Of a stretch of 64,000 bases of DNA, positions 45,434 through 55,378 are shown piece after piece. Below the pieces are notes generated by a model that saw only the letters and a list, made by a program, of their open reading frames with translations, was not told where the DNA came from and searched no databases. This DNA is from Lacipirellula parvula (GTDB lineage: Bacteria; Planctomycetota; Planctomycetia; Pirellulales; Lacipirellulaceae). How positions within the stretch are numbered: position 1 is the first letter of the stretch; the number at the start of each line of letters is the position of its first letter. Both the position numbers and the translations under genes were made by a program. The DNA lies in assembly GCF_009177095.1 (NCBI RefSeq), contig NZ_AP021861.1, positions 4,446,501-4,510,500 of the forward strand, given 5' to 3'.

Positions 45434-46078
45434 TCAACCAGTGATCGGCCGGAAGGCGAACGCAATCCCGACAAGCAGCGCGAACAAACCAACGACGCCT
45501 GCGATCGAAACGACTTGCTTCGCAGGCGAGTTCGCTTCCAGCCACGGCTTGAGCACCCGCGTCAACGCCGGCACCACAGCCCATTGCAGCAGTGCGACGC
45601 TCATTGCATTGCCAATCAACATCGCGATCGACATCCCCAGCGGCGACGTGAACGGCCCGACGAAGATCGTCAGCAGCATCACCGTCGGATAGAGCCCGAA
45701 CAGCACCGTCGATGCCATCTTCCATGGCGGGATGCCGGGCTCAAAGTCGCCCTGCATCGAGGCGAACCACGCGCTGAAGCCGCCGTCGAGCGTCTTCAAT
45801 TCAAAGTCGCCGACCGTCTCGCGCAGCCGAGCGACGTACTTCGCCCGTTCCGACGAGTTGATCCACGCTTGCAACGCAGGCTGATCGGCGAAGTGAATCA
45901 CGGAGACCCATTCGCCCGTGGCGCCGTTCGCCGGAGGGTAGAGGTCGGTCCCCTCATACCCCGGGAAATGCTGCGCCGCCGTGCTAACGTCGCGCTGCCA
46001 CTGTTTGAACTTGTCGGTCGCCTCGGGCGGCACGCGCTGCACGATGGCTGCCGACGATTTGGCAACGCAGGTTTCCAT
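45434..46078 (-). CDS. ABM (antibiotic biosynthesis monooxygenase)-domain membrane protein
   Basis: A 214-residue protein with two parts. Residues 8-105 resemble an ABM ferredoxin-like domain (AIVQRVPPEATDKFKQWQRD, GYEGTDLYPP, then EWVSVIHFADQPALQAW). About 120-210 hold three membrane helices (MASTVLFGLYPTVMLLTIFV, MSIAMLIGNAMSVALLQWAV, VVSIAGVVGLFALLVGIAFA). The fusion matches uncharacterised membrane proteins of this class. It sits between guanine deaminase and the epimerase, all on one strand. Function unknown. Confidence 0.82.
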   Translation of the reverse strand: METCVAKSSAAIVQRVPPEATDKFKQWQRDVSTAAQHFPGYEGTDLYPPANGATGEWVSVIHFADQPALQAWINSSERAKYVARLRETVGDFELKTLDGGFSAWFASMQGDFEPGIPPWKMASTVLFGLYPTVMLLTIFVGPFTSPLGMSIAMLIGNAMSVALLQWAVVPALTRVLKPWLEANSPAKQVVSIAGVVGLFALLVGIAFAFRPITG

Positions 46079-46111
46079 GTTTCGTTCCTTCGTGGTGCGA
46101 TTGCGGCGAAG

Positions 46112-47527
46112 TTAAGCGACGGCGCCGCCCGACTTCGAGTAAGCCCGTTTGCCCGCGATCCACGTTTCATCGACGTTGCGGTCGTCGCCAATCGCCAAGA
46201 TGCCGAACAGCAACTTCGCAGCCTCTTCCATAGTCGCCGGCGTCCCTTCAGTCACGAGCGACTGATGCCAGGCCATCGCTGCTTGCCCCCCGTTCCAATC
46301 GAGCGCCACAAAGTCGGCTTCTTTGCCGACGTTGAAGTTGCCAAGCAAATCGTCGATGTACAGCGATTCGGCGCCGCCGAGCGTCGCGAGATAGAACGCG
46401 CGGTACGCGCTCAGCTTGTTCCGCTCCGCTTCGGCCGAGTCTTGCTCGCGCGGATTGACCGAGCCGTCGAGCATCGTGTTGTTGCACATGCCGACCTTGT
46501 ACGCCTCTTCCATGACGCGAATGAGGCTGAACGCGTTGCCGCCGCCCATGTCGCAACCAAGGCTGATTCGGACGCGATGTTCCGGATCGAGCGCGCGGCC
46601 CAAGCGGAATAGACCGCTGCCGAGGAACAAGTTCGAAAGCGGGCAGAACGAAATCGCCGCGCCTGCTTTCGAGAACCGGCGGAACTCGTCGTTCGAAAGC
46701 CAGATGCCGTGGCCTGCGGTGAACTTTGGTCCGAGCAGACCGTGCTTCTCATGGACTTCGGTGTAGTCGTTGCAGTCGGGGAAGTGAATCTTCGCCGTCC
46801 GAACTTCCGAAGGATTCTCAGAAATGTGCGTGTTGATCCAGCAGTCGTTGTGCTCGCGTTTGAGTTGAGCGCACCGATTCATCAGCTCGCTCGTGCACCC
46901 CACGGCGAACCGCGGCGTGATCGCATAGAGATGACGGCCCTTGCGATGGTACTGCTCAATCAGCCGCTTCGACTCGCGATAGAACTCATCAGGCCCGATG
47001 AGGAAATCGTCAGGAGCGAAGCGATCGATACCCGTCAAACCGGCGATCGTCCGCATATTGCGGCGTTCGGCTTCGGCGAAGAATTCTTCGGTCGAAACCG
47101 GGCTACTGGTGGTAAACGCCTGACAGGTCGTCGTGCCGCCGGCAAGCAATGCATCAAAAAACTGCTTCGCAGCGCCGCGAGCGTAATCACGATCGCGGAA
47201 CTTCAGCTCCTCGGGGAAAATCGATTCCTGGAGCCAATCGAGCAGCTGCGCGCCGTAAGCGCCAAGGACGCGCGTCTGCGGAAAGTGAATATGCCCGTCG
47301 ATAAAGCCCGGCATGATCAGGCGATTTTTAATGTGCGTCACCGGCACATTGGCGTAACGCTTCGAGACTTCGTCGAACGCGCCGAACTCCTTGATGAGTC
47401 CATTCTCGGTGACCAGCAGGCCATCCTTCACGAACCGGGCCGAGGCCTGCTCATTTCCGATGTGCTTCCACGGATCGTCAACGAAGTCGAAGAACGCGCC
47501 GCGGACGGCCGAGAGGGAGGAAGACAT
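46112..47527 (-). CDS. guaD: Guanine deaminase
   Basis: A 471-residue zinc amidohydrolase that converts guanine to xanthine in purine salvage or breakdown. The zinc motif PGFIDGHIHFPQTR (H79, H81), the FTTSSP and SSPVSTEEFF segments, NTHISENPSEV, FTAGHGIWLSN, SFCPLSNLFLGSGLF and CDMGGGNAFS all match the GuaD family. It is the first gene of the leftward cluster with an ABM-domain protein and an epimerase. An OprB-type porin gene lies divergently beyond a gap of about 290 bases. Other amidohydrolases are less likely given the PGFID-xHIHFPQ motif. Confidence 0.9.
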   Translation of the reverse strand: MSSSLSAVRGAFFDFVDDPWKHIGNEQASARFVKDGLLVTENGLIKEFGAFDEVSKRYANVPVTHIKNRLIMPGFIDGHIHFPQTRVLGAYGAQLLDWLQESIFPEELKFRDRDYARGAAKQFFDALLAGGTTTCQAFTTSSPVSTEEFFAEAERRNMRTIAGLTGIDRFAPDDFLIGPDEFYRESKRLIEQYHRKGRHLYAITPRFAVGCTSELMNRCAQLKREHNDCWINTHISENPSEVRTAKIHFPDCNDYTEVHEKHGLLGPKFTAGHGIWLSNDEFRRFSKAGAAISFCPLSNLFLGSGLFRLGRALDPEHRVRISLGCDMGGGNAFSLIRVMEEAYKVGMCNNTMLDGSVNPREQDSAEAERNKLSAYRAFYLATLGGAESLYIDDLLGNFNVGKEADFVALDWNGGQAAMAWHQSLVTEGTPATMEEAAKLLFGILAIGDDRNVDETWIAGKRAYSKSGGAVA

Positions 47528-47814
47528 GGCTGGGCCTTGGTAGGGAAATGGACGGAGAGCGTCGGCGCAACTGCTGACGGAGCTTCGCCTTCAGTGAGCG
47601 AAGTCACGCCTAAAGCTAGCATGTAGTCGAGAAGTCGGCTTTTACGATAAATCTCTGAATCCGCAATCTTCGTGGAGTAACCAGAGATTCATCATTGTCC
47701 GCCCGCACATTCGGAAGATTCGGCAAACCCCGGCGCCAGCTCATGAGCCGGCAACTAGGCGGACGACCCCGTGAATTGACGCGTCAACTCGGTTGATTGC
47801 CGACTCCACCGCCC

Positions 47815-49317
47815 ATGATTCCACGCATCATTAGTAACGCGGCGCATTGGCTGGCGGTTGTCGCTGCGCTAACCACGGCAGGGCGCTCAGTGGCGGCAAC
47901 GCAACCGAGCTCCGCGCTGGCTGCGGAGGAATACCTCGGCCAAGAGGGCTGGGGAGCGACCGACGATCGACTCTGGCCTGGCGCTAGTAACTCCTCCACC
48001 GCAGATGAAAGCGCCACGGCCGACGCCCACCTCGGCAACGACGACGAGAACCGCCCGCAGCACATCAGCTCGCTCGGCATGGCCGGCAACCCGGCCGCCG
48101 TCAACATTGTCGTCGGCACCGGCGCGCTCGGCCGCTTCCTCGGCGTGAGCGAAGAAAGCGGCCTCCGGCTCGGCGGGTTGTGGATCGGCGACGCCAGTGC
48201 GGTGCTCAGCGGCGGACTCGATGGAGGCGATTGGGGCCTCAACAGTCTGGCGATCATCGATCTCTCGCTCGACGCCGAGAAACGTTGGGGCTGGGAGGGA
48301 ACCTCCTTCGGCACACAGTTCCTCAACTACACCGGCCAACCGACCAACAGCCTCGCCGGCACGGTGCAAGGCTTCGACGGTCTCCAGGCCGCGCCGCCGT
48401 TCGATCGCTCCGAACTCTACCAACTCTGGTGGCGACAGTCGTGGTACGACGGTCTACTGATCACGCGCCTCGGCAAGTCGGTCCCCTCCTTCGATTTCAA
48501 CAACGTCCTCAGCGCCGTGCCGGTTGGCAACGACGCCTACAACATCCCCGCTGTCACGGGCCTCATCTACACGCCGATCTTCGTCAACCCAACGATGTAT
48601 GGCCGCCTGCCCGGTTACTACGACTCCGCGACCGGCCTCACCGCGACGCTCGCCCCCGCAGACAACATCTACGCCTCGTACGGCGTTTACGACGGCAACG
48701 GCGCCCGCGGCGAGCATACAGGACTACTTGGACCGCAATTTACAGGCTATTACTTTCACATCGGCGAAGTCGGCTGCACCTGGGCGGCCGGCGCTGAAGA
48801 GAAGCCGGGCAAACTCGGCGTCGGCGTCTGGCATCAAACGGGCGATCTTGCACTCCCCAACGGCGGCTTCGACAACGGCGAAAGCGGCATTTATATGTTC
48901 GCCTCGCAACGTCTCTGGTTTCAAAATCCCGGCGTCAACCACGACGGCATCTCAGGCTTCGTGCAGCTGGGCGCCAACGACTCCAACGCCTCGTGGGTCC
49001 GAGAGTTCTTCGGCGCCGGCTTCACCGCGTTTGGGCTCGTTCCCTCGCGGCCAAACGACTCGCAAGGCGTCGGCATGGCGTGGTCGTTCCTGAACGACGC
49101 CCCAGAAGCGGGCTCGTTCTTCTTCCCGACGCACCAGGGCCCCAATCCGCCGGCTCCGTTGAACGACAACGAACTAATGTTCGCGGGATACTATCAGGCT
49201 GCACTCACCAAGGCGGCGTTCCTGCAACCGACGCTTACCTACATCCCCAATCCTGGCGCCCGCCAAGACATCTCCCCAGCCTTCGCGTCGTCGATCTACC
49301 TCACGGTGCTATTCTAG
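47815..49317 (+). CDS. OprB-like carbohydrate-selective porin
   Basis: 500 residues from the ATG at 47815 (MIPRIISNAAHWLAVVAALT); an in-frame TTG lies 18 bases earlier. A signal peptide is followed by an acidic linker. The OprB-type barrel has LGNDDENRPQHISSLG, GLWIGDASAVLSGGLDGG, WGWEGTSFGTQFLNY, LWWRQSWYDGLLITRLGK and SFDFNNVLSA. The protein ends SSIYLTVLF, the C-terminal Phe of a barrel. OprB porins admit glucose or other sugars across the outer membrane. It is isolated, divergent from guaD. A 12-bp palindrome (TTGACGCGTCAA, 47776-47787) lies in its upstream region. Confidence 0.88.
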   Translation: MIPRIISNAAHWLAVVAALTTAGRSVAATQPSSALAAEEYLGQEGWGATDDRLWPGASNSSTADESATADAHLGNDDENRPQHISSLGMAGNPAAVNIVVGTGALGRFLGVSEESGLRLGGLWIGDASAVLSGGLDGGDWGLNSLAIIDLSLDAEKRWGWEGTSFGTQFLNYTGQPTNSLAGTVQGFDGLQAAPPFDRSELYQLWWRQSWYDGLLITRLGKSVPSFDFNNVLSAVPVGNDAYNIPAVTGLIYTPIFVNPTMYGRLPGYYDSATGLTATLAPADNIYASYGVYDGNGARGEHTGLLGPQFTGYYFHIGEVGCTWAAGAEEKPGKLGVGVWHQTGDLALPNGGFDNGESGIYMFASQRLWFQNPGVNHDGISGFVQLGANDSNASWVREFFGAGFTAFGLVPSRPNDSQGVGMAWSFLNDAPEAGSFFFPTHQGPNPPAPLNDNELMFAGYYQAALTKAAFLQPTLTYIPNPGARQDISPAFASSIYLTVLF

Positions 49318-49327
49318 AGCGTTCCTC

Positions 49328-49354
49328 TAGCCCCCGGCTCCGCCGGGGGGTCGG
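49328..49354. repeat. Second copy of the TAGCCCC-type palindromic element
   Basis: TAGCCCCCGGCTCCGCCGGG starts at 49328, with a stem of CCCCCGGC (49331-49338) and GCCGGGGG (49342-49349) around TCC. It closely matches the left arm of the repeat at 26512-26535 (TAGCCCCGGGCTCTGCCCGG). It follows the porin stop directly. Confidence 0.6.
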
Positions 49355-49414
49355 CCTCCAAGCCGGTAAAGCACGCCCGCAGTTGACTCATCGAAAGAGC
49401 AGGGCAGTGGATCC

Positions 49415-50170
49415 CTACGCCGCACGCCGCCGCTCATCAATGCCGTACTTCTGCGCAGCCCCGTAAGCCTCGGCAAAGGCATGATAGGCGATCGCCGCTC
49501 GCGCAGGATCTTCCAGAATCGCTCGCACCTGCGCAATCGCAAACCGCCGGCACTGATTCCGAATCGCCGGCAAGCCAATCACTGTGAATGCAATCACGCC
49601 GCCGAGAATCTGAAAGCCGACCGCGTGAACATTGAACGCGATCAGCCCAAACGCCGCCAGCGCGAACACGAGCGTCGCCTCGACGCCCACCCAAAACCAA
49701 GACCACGCATCTAGCGCTTGCAGAATGAGCTGCTGATCGATCGGCGCCTGCGAACCGCTGACGAACGGGTAAAACGCCTTCCGCATCAACCCGTGCCGCA
49801 CTCGTCGCAGCAGCGTGCGATCAAATTGCGCCAAGTCGATGTTCAACTGCTCCGCCATGTCGGCGAGGATCACGTCCAAATCAAAACACTCGCGAATTCC
49901 GAGCCAATCGGAAACCTTCGCGTGAATGCGGAAGACGCGAAAGCCAATGCCGATCGCCAGCGCCGGCAACAAGTATCCTGCGGTCGTCGACAGATTCTTG
50001 CTATCGACGGTCCAGGCCGCGTCAACCTTTGCGAGTAGCGCATCAGCCGCCGGTACATACATCCGCAACAGCCACACCGCCGCCAGCGCAGACGCCGTCG
50101 TAAACCAGAAGATGCGGTTGAGCATCGACTGGTAATCAGTCACCGGAGCGAGCGGATTAAGCGGCAACAT
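49415..50170 (-). CDS. Uncharacterised membrane protein
   Basis: 251 residues from the ATG at 50170 (MLPLNPLAPVTDYQSML), fourteen codons inside the longest frame. Four hydrophobic segments are visible: IFWFTTASALAAVWLLRM, AGYLLPALAIGIGFRVFRI, ATLVFALAAFGLIAFNV, and ILGGVIAFTVIGLPAI. Between the second and third is a charged segment (CFDLDVILADMAEQLNIDLA, then FDRTLLRRVRHGLMRK). The C-terminus is basic and cytoplasmic-like. No family recognised. It is transcribed toward the porin gene. Confidence 0.7.
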   Translation of the reverse strand: MLPLNPLAPVTDYQSMLNRIFWFTTASALAAVWLLRMYVPAADALLAKVDAAWTVDSKNLSTTAGYLLPALAIGIGFRVFRIHAKVSDWLGIRECFDLDVILADMAEQLNIDLAQFDRTLLRRVRHGLMRKAFYPFVSGSQAPIDQQLILQALDAWSWFWVGVEATLVFALAAFGLIAFNVHAVGFQILGGVIAFTVIGLPAIRNQCRRFAIAQVRAILEDPARAAIAYHAFAEAYGAAQKYGIDERRRAA

Positions 50171-50649
50171 TGTTGCGGGTCGAGTCGAGAAGAAGAGCAA
50201 GAAGTTGGGCAACGCCCGTAAGGCCGCGGGAGCGTAGCAGATCGGCCAGTGCTAGCTAAAGGGCAGTCGTTGGCTGCGGAACTTCGCGAGTTTCGACGGC
50301 AAGTCTGCCCGCAGCCGCGCGCCCGAATACGCCGCCGAGACGCGTCTCGATGCCGGATGACTTACGGCATACCGTAGCGATCAGCGTCCAGACCAAACCG
50401 CTTCGATCACTCGGAGCGCATCATAACATCGCTCACCGTTCACGCGGGAACTGCGGAGAATTGCGATCTCGCTCCCACGCAAAAAGTGGACTCAACCACT
50501 GTTATTTCTGCGCTCAAGCCGCGACGCCACAGCACGCTCTTTCCTAGATGCTTTCGCGAAACCTTACTAAAATGAAAGCTTACGCCAAGCGCGCCTCCAG
50601 GCGACCGTAACCCCGGCGCGATGAACGCCCATCCTGAGAGCTCAACCGT
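50171..50649. other. Gene-free divergent gap
   Basis: About 480 bases between a membrane-protein gene and the amidase gene hold no convincing gene, RNA or repeat. They should contain both promoters. Confidence 0.5.
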
Positions 50650-53600
50650 ATGCAGTTTTTCCGTCTGATCGCTCAGCAGTTTGGCGCCATTCGTCCCGCC
50701 TTGGACGAAAATCAAAACACGCCTACCCGCGGCCGCCTTCTGCGGCTTGAGCCGCTCGAATCGCGGCAACTTCTCGCCGCAGCGGGCCTCGTCCCCATCG
50801 GGGCGGCGCCGGAAGGGGGCCTCTCTGGCAAAATCGTTTACACCCGCGCGGGTCATGGCTGGAACTATTACAGCAGTCTCGGACGCTGGTCCACCGATCG
50901 CGGCAACGTCCAATCGATCGTCGAGGACTTCGGCAACCAAGATCAAGTGACAATGTACGCCGATTACCTGCTTCGCGCCGGCGCGACGGTGGTGCCGCTG
51001 CGGCCCGTTGGCCGGCAGATCAACGAGGTCGTCCTCGATAACGATTCGCCCGGCGTCGCCTTCACCGGCACGTGGGCCAACAACGCCTCCGGAACGCGCT
51101 GGTACGACGAAGACTATGGCGTCGGCGGCATCGACGCCGTGAAGTATCGCACCGCGAGCGCGAACGGCGCGGGAGAAACGGCCGTCGCCACCTACACGCC
51201 AAACATCCCGCAAGCCGGTCTCTATCCCGTTTACGCATGGGTATCCCACGGTTCCGACCGCACCGATCAGCTCTACAAGATCAATCACACCGGCGGCCAA
51301 ACGCAAATCACCGTCGACCATCGCATGGTCGGCAACGACTGGGTCTACCTCGGCAGCTACCACTTCAACTCCGGCAGTTCGGCAGTCGAAGGCTCGGTGC
51401 AAATCAGCAACTACTCCATCGGCGGCGGACGCTCGTCGCTCGTCGTAGCCGACGCCATTCGCTTCGGCAACGGGATGGGCGACCTCCCTTGGGGGAGTAG
51501 CGGCATCGGCACGGGCAACGTCTCCGGCTATCCGCGCGAAGACGAGGGGACGCTCCCCTGGGTCTACCGCGGGCTAGGGCAGGGGGTCACGCCATCGTCG
51601 GTTCTCGGCACGAGCGACGTCACCGCATCGACGCGCATGGCCGCGCACATGACGCCGTCGTCGAATCCGTTTGGTTCGAGTCTGCTGATCAGCTTCCACT
51701 CCAACGCTGGCGGCGGCCGCGGCACCGAGGGCCTGATTCATTCCACTGTCGCCAATCGGACGCCGAACCAGCAGGCGCTAGCCGTCATGTTTGCGCAGCA
51801 GATCGAAGTTGACATGATCGCGCGCAATGGCCAGTTCCCCTACAACTGGTCGACCCGTCGCGATTACGCCGAAGGCGCTTACGGCGAAATCAACAACACA
51901 TGGATCGGCGGAAAGTTCGACGCCACGATCATCGAAGTCGGCTTCCACGACAGCGTGATGGACTCAGCCTTCATGCGCGATCCCCGCGGCCGCGATCAAA
52001 TGGCCCGCAGCGCGTATGAAGCAACCCTCGAGTATTTCATCAATTTCGGGAATGTGAAGCCAGCGAACATCACCCTACCCTCGGCCCCGATCAACTTCGG
52101 CGTCGTCAGCAACGCTGCGGGCGACGTCACCCTCTCCTGGAACGCCGGCCTCTCGTCGTCCGGCGTCGGCGGCGTTTACGGCAGCCCCGCAACGGGCTAC
52201 CGAGTTTACGCCTCGGTCGACGGCCGCGGCTTCGATGGCGGAATCTACGTCGCGGGGGGCGGCACGACCTCGGTGACGCTCTCCGGGTACGATCGGTCGA
52301 TTCCGTACTATTTCAAGATTGTCGCCGAAAACGCCGGCGGCCAATCTGTCGGCACAGAAGTTCTAACCGTCCTTCCGCGCGGCGGAGCCAAGCAGGTCCT
52401 GATCGTCAACGGCTTCGATCGCCACGACGAGGCGCAAAACTTCCGCTACCCATACGCCTTTGGCGGAACCACCGCCGCTCGCGTTTGGTCGCGTTACAAC
52501 AACAGTTTCGACTACGTCATCCAAGTCCAAGCCGCTATCCACGCCGCTCGCCCTGGAGCGAACGTTGCCAGCACAAGCAACGAGCGGATCATCAACGGCT
52601 CGGTTAACCTCAGCGACTACGACGCGGTCATCTGGATCCTCGGCAACGAATCGACCAGCACGTCGACCTTTAGCGCCGTCGAGCAAACGCGGGTGGAGCA
52701 GTTTATCGCCGCCGGCGGCCACCTGTTCGTCACCGGCTCGGAAATCGGCTGGGATCTCGACGCCTCCAACAATGGTCGCTCGTTTTACGAGAGCACCCTC
52801 AAGGGCGACTACATCGCCGACGCCGCCGGCGCCTACAACGTTACAGCCTCGGCGGGCGGAATCTTCGCCGGGCTGCCGCTGTTCCAATTCTCCAACGGCG
52901 CCGCATTCTCGAGTCTCGACTCGCAAATGTACAACGTCCAATTCGCGGACGTGATCGCTCCGCAAGCGGGCGGGCAACTCGCGTTGCAATATTCGGGCGG
53001 TTCCAACGGCGGGGCGGGGATCCAAGTCCCTGGCGTCGACGGCCGCGGCAACGTCGTCATGTTCGGCTTCCCCTTCGAAGCGATCACGACCGCCGCCAAC
53101 CGAGCGAATGTTATGGACCGCGTGCTCGACTACTTCGGCGTGTCGGCCATCGCGCCCGCAAACGCCGACTTTAACGGCGACGGCATCGTTGACGGCGCCG
53201 ACTTCCTCGCCTGGCAGCGCAACTTCGGCGCGACTGTTCCGCCTCGCACCAGCGGCGACGCCAACGGCGACGGCGCGGTCGATGGCGACGACTTGAATGT
53301 CTGGCGCGACCAGTTCGGCAGCCCGCCGCCGGCGATCGCTGCGCCGGCAGTCGTTGCATCGTTGGAAGCTGAGCCTGAAGTTCCAGTAGCAGCGCCGACT
53401 CACGCCGCGACTTCGTTCGCAAAGATGACGACCGAAGCAGAGTTGTCCCCCGCCTCGCTGAACTCCTACGCACCGCTAGCGCAACATGCAGCCAGCCTGG
53501 GCGCAGCTCTCTCAGACGCCCATCAAATCGGACGCCAACCACTCGGCCGATTCGTTCCTGCAGGCCCGATGCCGGTACGCAACAATCAAGCCGCCCTCGC

Positions 53601-53742
53601 CGCGAACGATCTTTCGCCACGCAATCGTCAGCTGTTCAAACGCCCCGACGCTTCGGTTCCGCAAGACGCTGCCAGTTTTTACGGCGACGCCTCAATCGAC
53701 GACGCCCTCGCGACCGAGTGGAGCTGGCTCCGCCAAGTCTAG
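50650..53742 (+). CDS. Secreted N-acetylmuramoyl-L-alanine amidase with golvesin-like, FN3 and dockerin domains
   Basis: A 1030-residue protein. The N-terminal LEPLESRQLLAA (33-44) is the planctomycete LExR-x-L motif. The Amidase_3-type zinc amidase is split: H69 (AGHGW), E92 (VEDF), H350 (SFHSN) and E429 (IIEVGF) supply the metal and catalytic residues, and a golvesin/xanthan-lyase-like beta domain (about 130-265) is inserted. An FN3-like domain (about 470-570) and a ThuA-like segment follow. A dockerin with two calcium loops (ADFNGDGIVDGADF and DANGDGAVDGDDL) begins near 838. A disordered tail ends it. It likely remodels or degrades peptidoglycan outside the cell, tethered by the dockerin if a cohesin partner exists. 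Confidence 0.86.
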   Translation: MQFFRLIAQQFGAIRPALDENQNTPTRGRLLRLEPLESRQLLAAAGLVPIGAAPEGGLSGKIVYTRAGHGWNYYSSLGRWSTDRGNVQSIVEDFGNQDQVTMYADYLLRAGATVVPLRPVGRQINEVVLDNDSPGVAFTGTWANNASGTRWYDEDYGVGGIDAVKYRTASANGAGETAVATYTPNIPQAGLYPVYAWVSHGSDRTDQLYKINHTGGQTQITVDHRMVGNDWVYLGSYHFNSGSSAVEGSVQISNYSIGGGRSSLVVADAIRFGNGMGDLPWGSSGIGTGNVSGYPREDEGTLPWVYRGLGQGVTPSSVLGTSDVTASTRMAAHMTPSSNPFGSSLLISFHSNAGGGRGTEGLIHSTVANRTPNQQALAVMFAQQIEVDMIARNGQFPYNWSTRRDYAEGAYGEINNTWIGGKFDATIIEVGFHDSVMDSAFMRDPRGRDQMARSAYEATLEYFINFGNVKPANITLPSAPINFGVVSNAAGDVTLSWNAGLSSSGVGGVYGSPATGYRVYASVDGRGFDGGIYVAGGGTTSVTLSGYDRSIPYYFKIVAENAGGQSVGTEVLTVLPRGGAKQVLIVNGFDRHDEAQNFRYPYAFGGTTAARVWSRYNNSFDYVIQVQAAIHAARPGANVASTSNERIINGSVNLSDYDAVIWILGNESTSTSTFSAVEQTRVEQFIAAGGHLFVTGSEIGWDLDASNNGRSFYESTLKGDYIADAAGAYNVTASAGGIFAGLPLFQFSNGAAFSSLDSQMYNVQFADVIAPQAGGQLALQYSGGSNGGAGIQVPGVDGRGNVVMFGFPFEAITTAANRANVMDRVLDYFGVSAIAPANADFNGDGIVDGADFLAWQRNFGATVPPRTSGDANGDGAVDGDDLNVWRDQFGSPPPAIAAPAVVASLEAEPEVPVAAPTHAATSFAKMTTEAELSPASLNSYAPLAQHAASLGAALSDAHQIGRQPLGRFVPAGPMPVRNNQAALAANDLSPRNRQLFKRPDASVPQDAASFYGDASIDDALATEWSWLRQV

Positions 53743-53870
53743 CGAATGACAATCTCGCGGGTCAGCACGCATTGTTGCAGGAAAACGAACGCCGCCGCCA
53801 TTGCATCGAAGCTCAGCAGCGCGCGGACGACAGTGAGCGGAGCCAACTGGGACGATATTCTAAGTCTCGC

Positions 53871-54680
53871 TCATCCCTGCGGGCGGCGCAGGCGGCGTCC
53901 CCACTTTTCGCAGGCCGTCACGACGACGACGCTAACGGCCGCCAACGCCAGTGCCGACGGCTCCGGAACCGAGTCGGCTGGAAAGTAGCGAACTGCAAGA
54001 CTGCGGCCGACTGCAAGCGATGGTCGCACCGAATACAACGCACCATCGGAGGGACCACTCACTTCCGACACGAGCGTATTCATCAGCCGCGAGGGCGCGC
54101 TAGTCGAGAAGGACAGGTGTGCGTCTGTGCTTAAACTAGAGCCAAATTTGAATTCCAGTTCACCCGGTTGAACCAGTTTGCCGCTCGCCGCGATTCCGGC
54201 TGCGCCGTACCCGTAGCCGCTTGAAGGAGGATCCCAAGTAACACTGAACGGACTCGTAACGACGCTCAAATTTGGCGGCGAAATCAGAGGCGAATCGGGG
54301 AAAGAGCTACGCGCGAAGGCAGACACGGTGAAACGATAAGTTTGGACGTCCGTTGAGTTTCCTATGGCTGTGGACGTGAAGTTCCATTCGCCGAAAGTCG
54401 CAGCAGTCAAATCTTCCCAGCTACTGAAATTTTCTCCAGGTATGCTGTTTGGCGGATACTCGGTCCCAGACGGTCCTCGCAGCGTCTCTGCGCGCCGGGG
54501 GGCAAGTGAAAAGTAGGACGGTGACATCGAGTACGATGTTGATCCGTCGAACGCTGTGCGTTCACTGACAAAAATCGTAATGGTAACCGGCGCCTGAGCC
54601 GCGACATCTTTACAGATTGATGCTTGAGCAAAGGCGAGACCGACACAAGCGCAGAGCGCCGCCAGCAGACGCCTCTTCAT
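53871..54680 (-). CDS. PEP-CTERM exported protein
   Basis: 269 residues from the ATG at 54680 (MKRRLLAALCACVGLAF), with a strong ribosome site (GGAGG eight bases upstream). It has an N-terminal signal peptide, a Ser/Thr-rich body of beta character with no catalytic motif, and a C-terminal VPEPSALALAAVSVVVVTAC followed by a basic cluster (EKWGRRLRR). This is a classic PEP-CTERM sorting signal recognised by exosortase. The protein is probably exported and surface-attached. Function unknown. It converges on the amidase gene. Confidence 0.82.
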   Translation of the reverse strand: MKRRLLAALCACVGLAFAQASICKDVAAQAPVTITIFVSERTAFDGSTSYSMSPSYFSLAPRRAETLRGPSGTEYPPNSIPGENFSSWEDLTAATFGEWNFTSTAIGNSTDVQTYRFTVSAFARSSFPDSPLISPPNLSVVTSPFSVTWDPPSSGYGYGAAGIAASGKLVQPGELEFKFGSSLSTDAHLSFSTSAPSRLMNTLVSEVSGPSDGALYSVRPSLAVGRSLAVRYFPADSVPEPSALALAAVSVVVVTACEKWGRRLRRPQG

Positions 54681-54858
54681 TAGACGTTCCTCCAAAAAGA
54701 GATAACCTGTTCCGCAGACTATTCTCTATTTGGATGGAGACGGTTGCAATAGATTTCCCCGTTTTCCGTCCCGACCTTGCCCGGCAAACCGCCGCTTGCC
54801 TTGAGAGGCTCCGCCGTATCAACGGGGCACTCAGTGTTGCGCCAACCGGAACGTTGCT

Positions 54859-55131
54859 CTAAACCGTTAGCCAGCGAAACGCTGAGTACGCGAGAGCGAA
54901 GAGCAGCAGCGCCACGCCAACGCCGCCGAATGCTAGCCAAAATGTTCGGTGGTACTGATCGATGAACCGGTCGCAAGCCGGGCAGATGATTAACTGTTGG
55001 GCCTCGCCGTTGCCCCTTGTGCTAGCAAATCGAAGCACCACGACCGATCGTTCAATCTGCTCATGGCGGGCGATGCGCTGGCCGCAGCGGTGGCACTCTA
55101 CGCCGACGTACTTGCGCTTCCTCTTTCGCAT
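54859..55131 (-). CDS. Small zinc-ribbon membrane protein
   Basis: A 90-residue protein. A four-Cys module (C13/C16 in VECHRCGQRI and two Cys in IICPACDRF, about 45 residues apart) resembles a zinc ribbon. A C-terminal hydrophobic helix follows (WLAFGGVGVALLLFALAYSA). The N-terminus is strongly basic. No family name recognised. It is isolated, about 250 bases from the next small membrane gene. Possibly a membrane-anchored metal-binding or stress protein; this is inference. Confidence 0.65.
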   Translation of the reverse strand: MRKRKRKYVGVECHRCGQRIARHEQIERSVVVLRFASTRGNGEAQQLIICPACDRFIDQYHRTFWLAFGGVGVALLLFALAYSAFRWLTV

Positions 55132-55378
55132 GACCGCACGATACTCCTGGCGACGTGGGTCGAAAGCTAGGGCCGTCTCTGCACTGTTTCCGTAGCCGTA
55201 CGATCAACCTCACGACGACGCTCGCTTTCCGCGATCGACGCCTCGATCGCGGGCAATAGTACGCCGACAAGATCGCCGACGACGACAATCGCAACGAGCG
55301 CACCGACGAGCCAAACTTCTCAAGGCGTCTTTTCCATAAAGCTTATTCTATCCCCGCCGCTCCCCACCGAAAGCAGAC

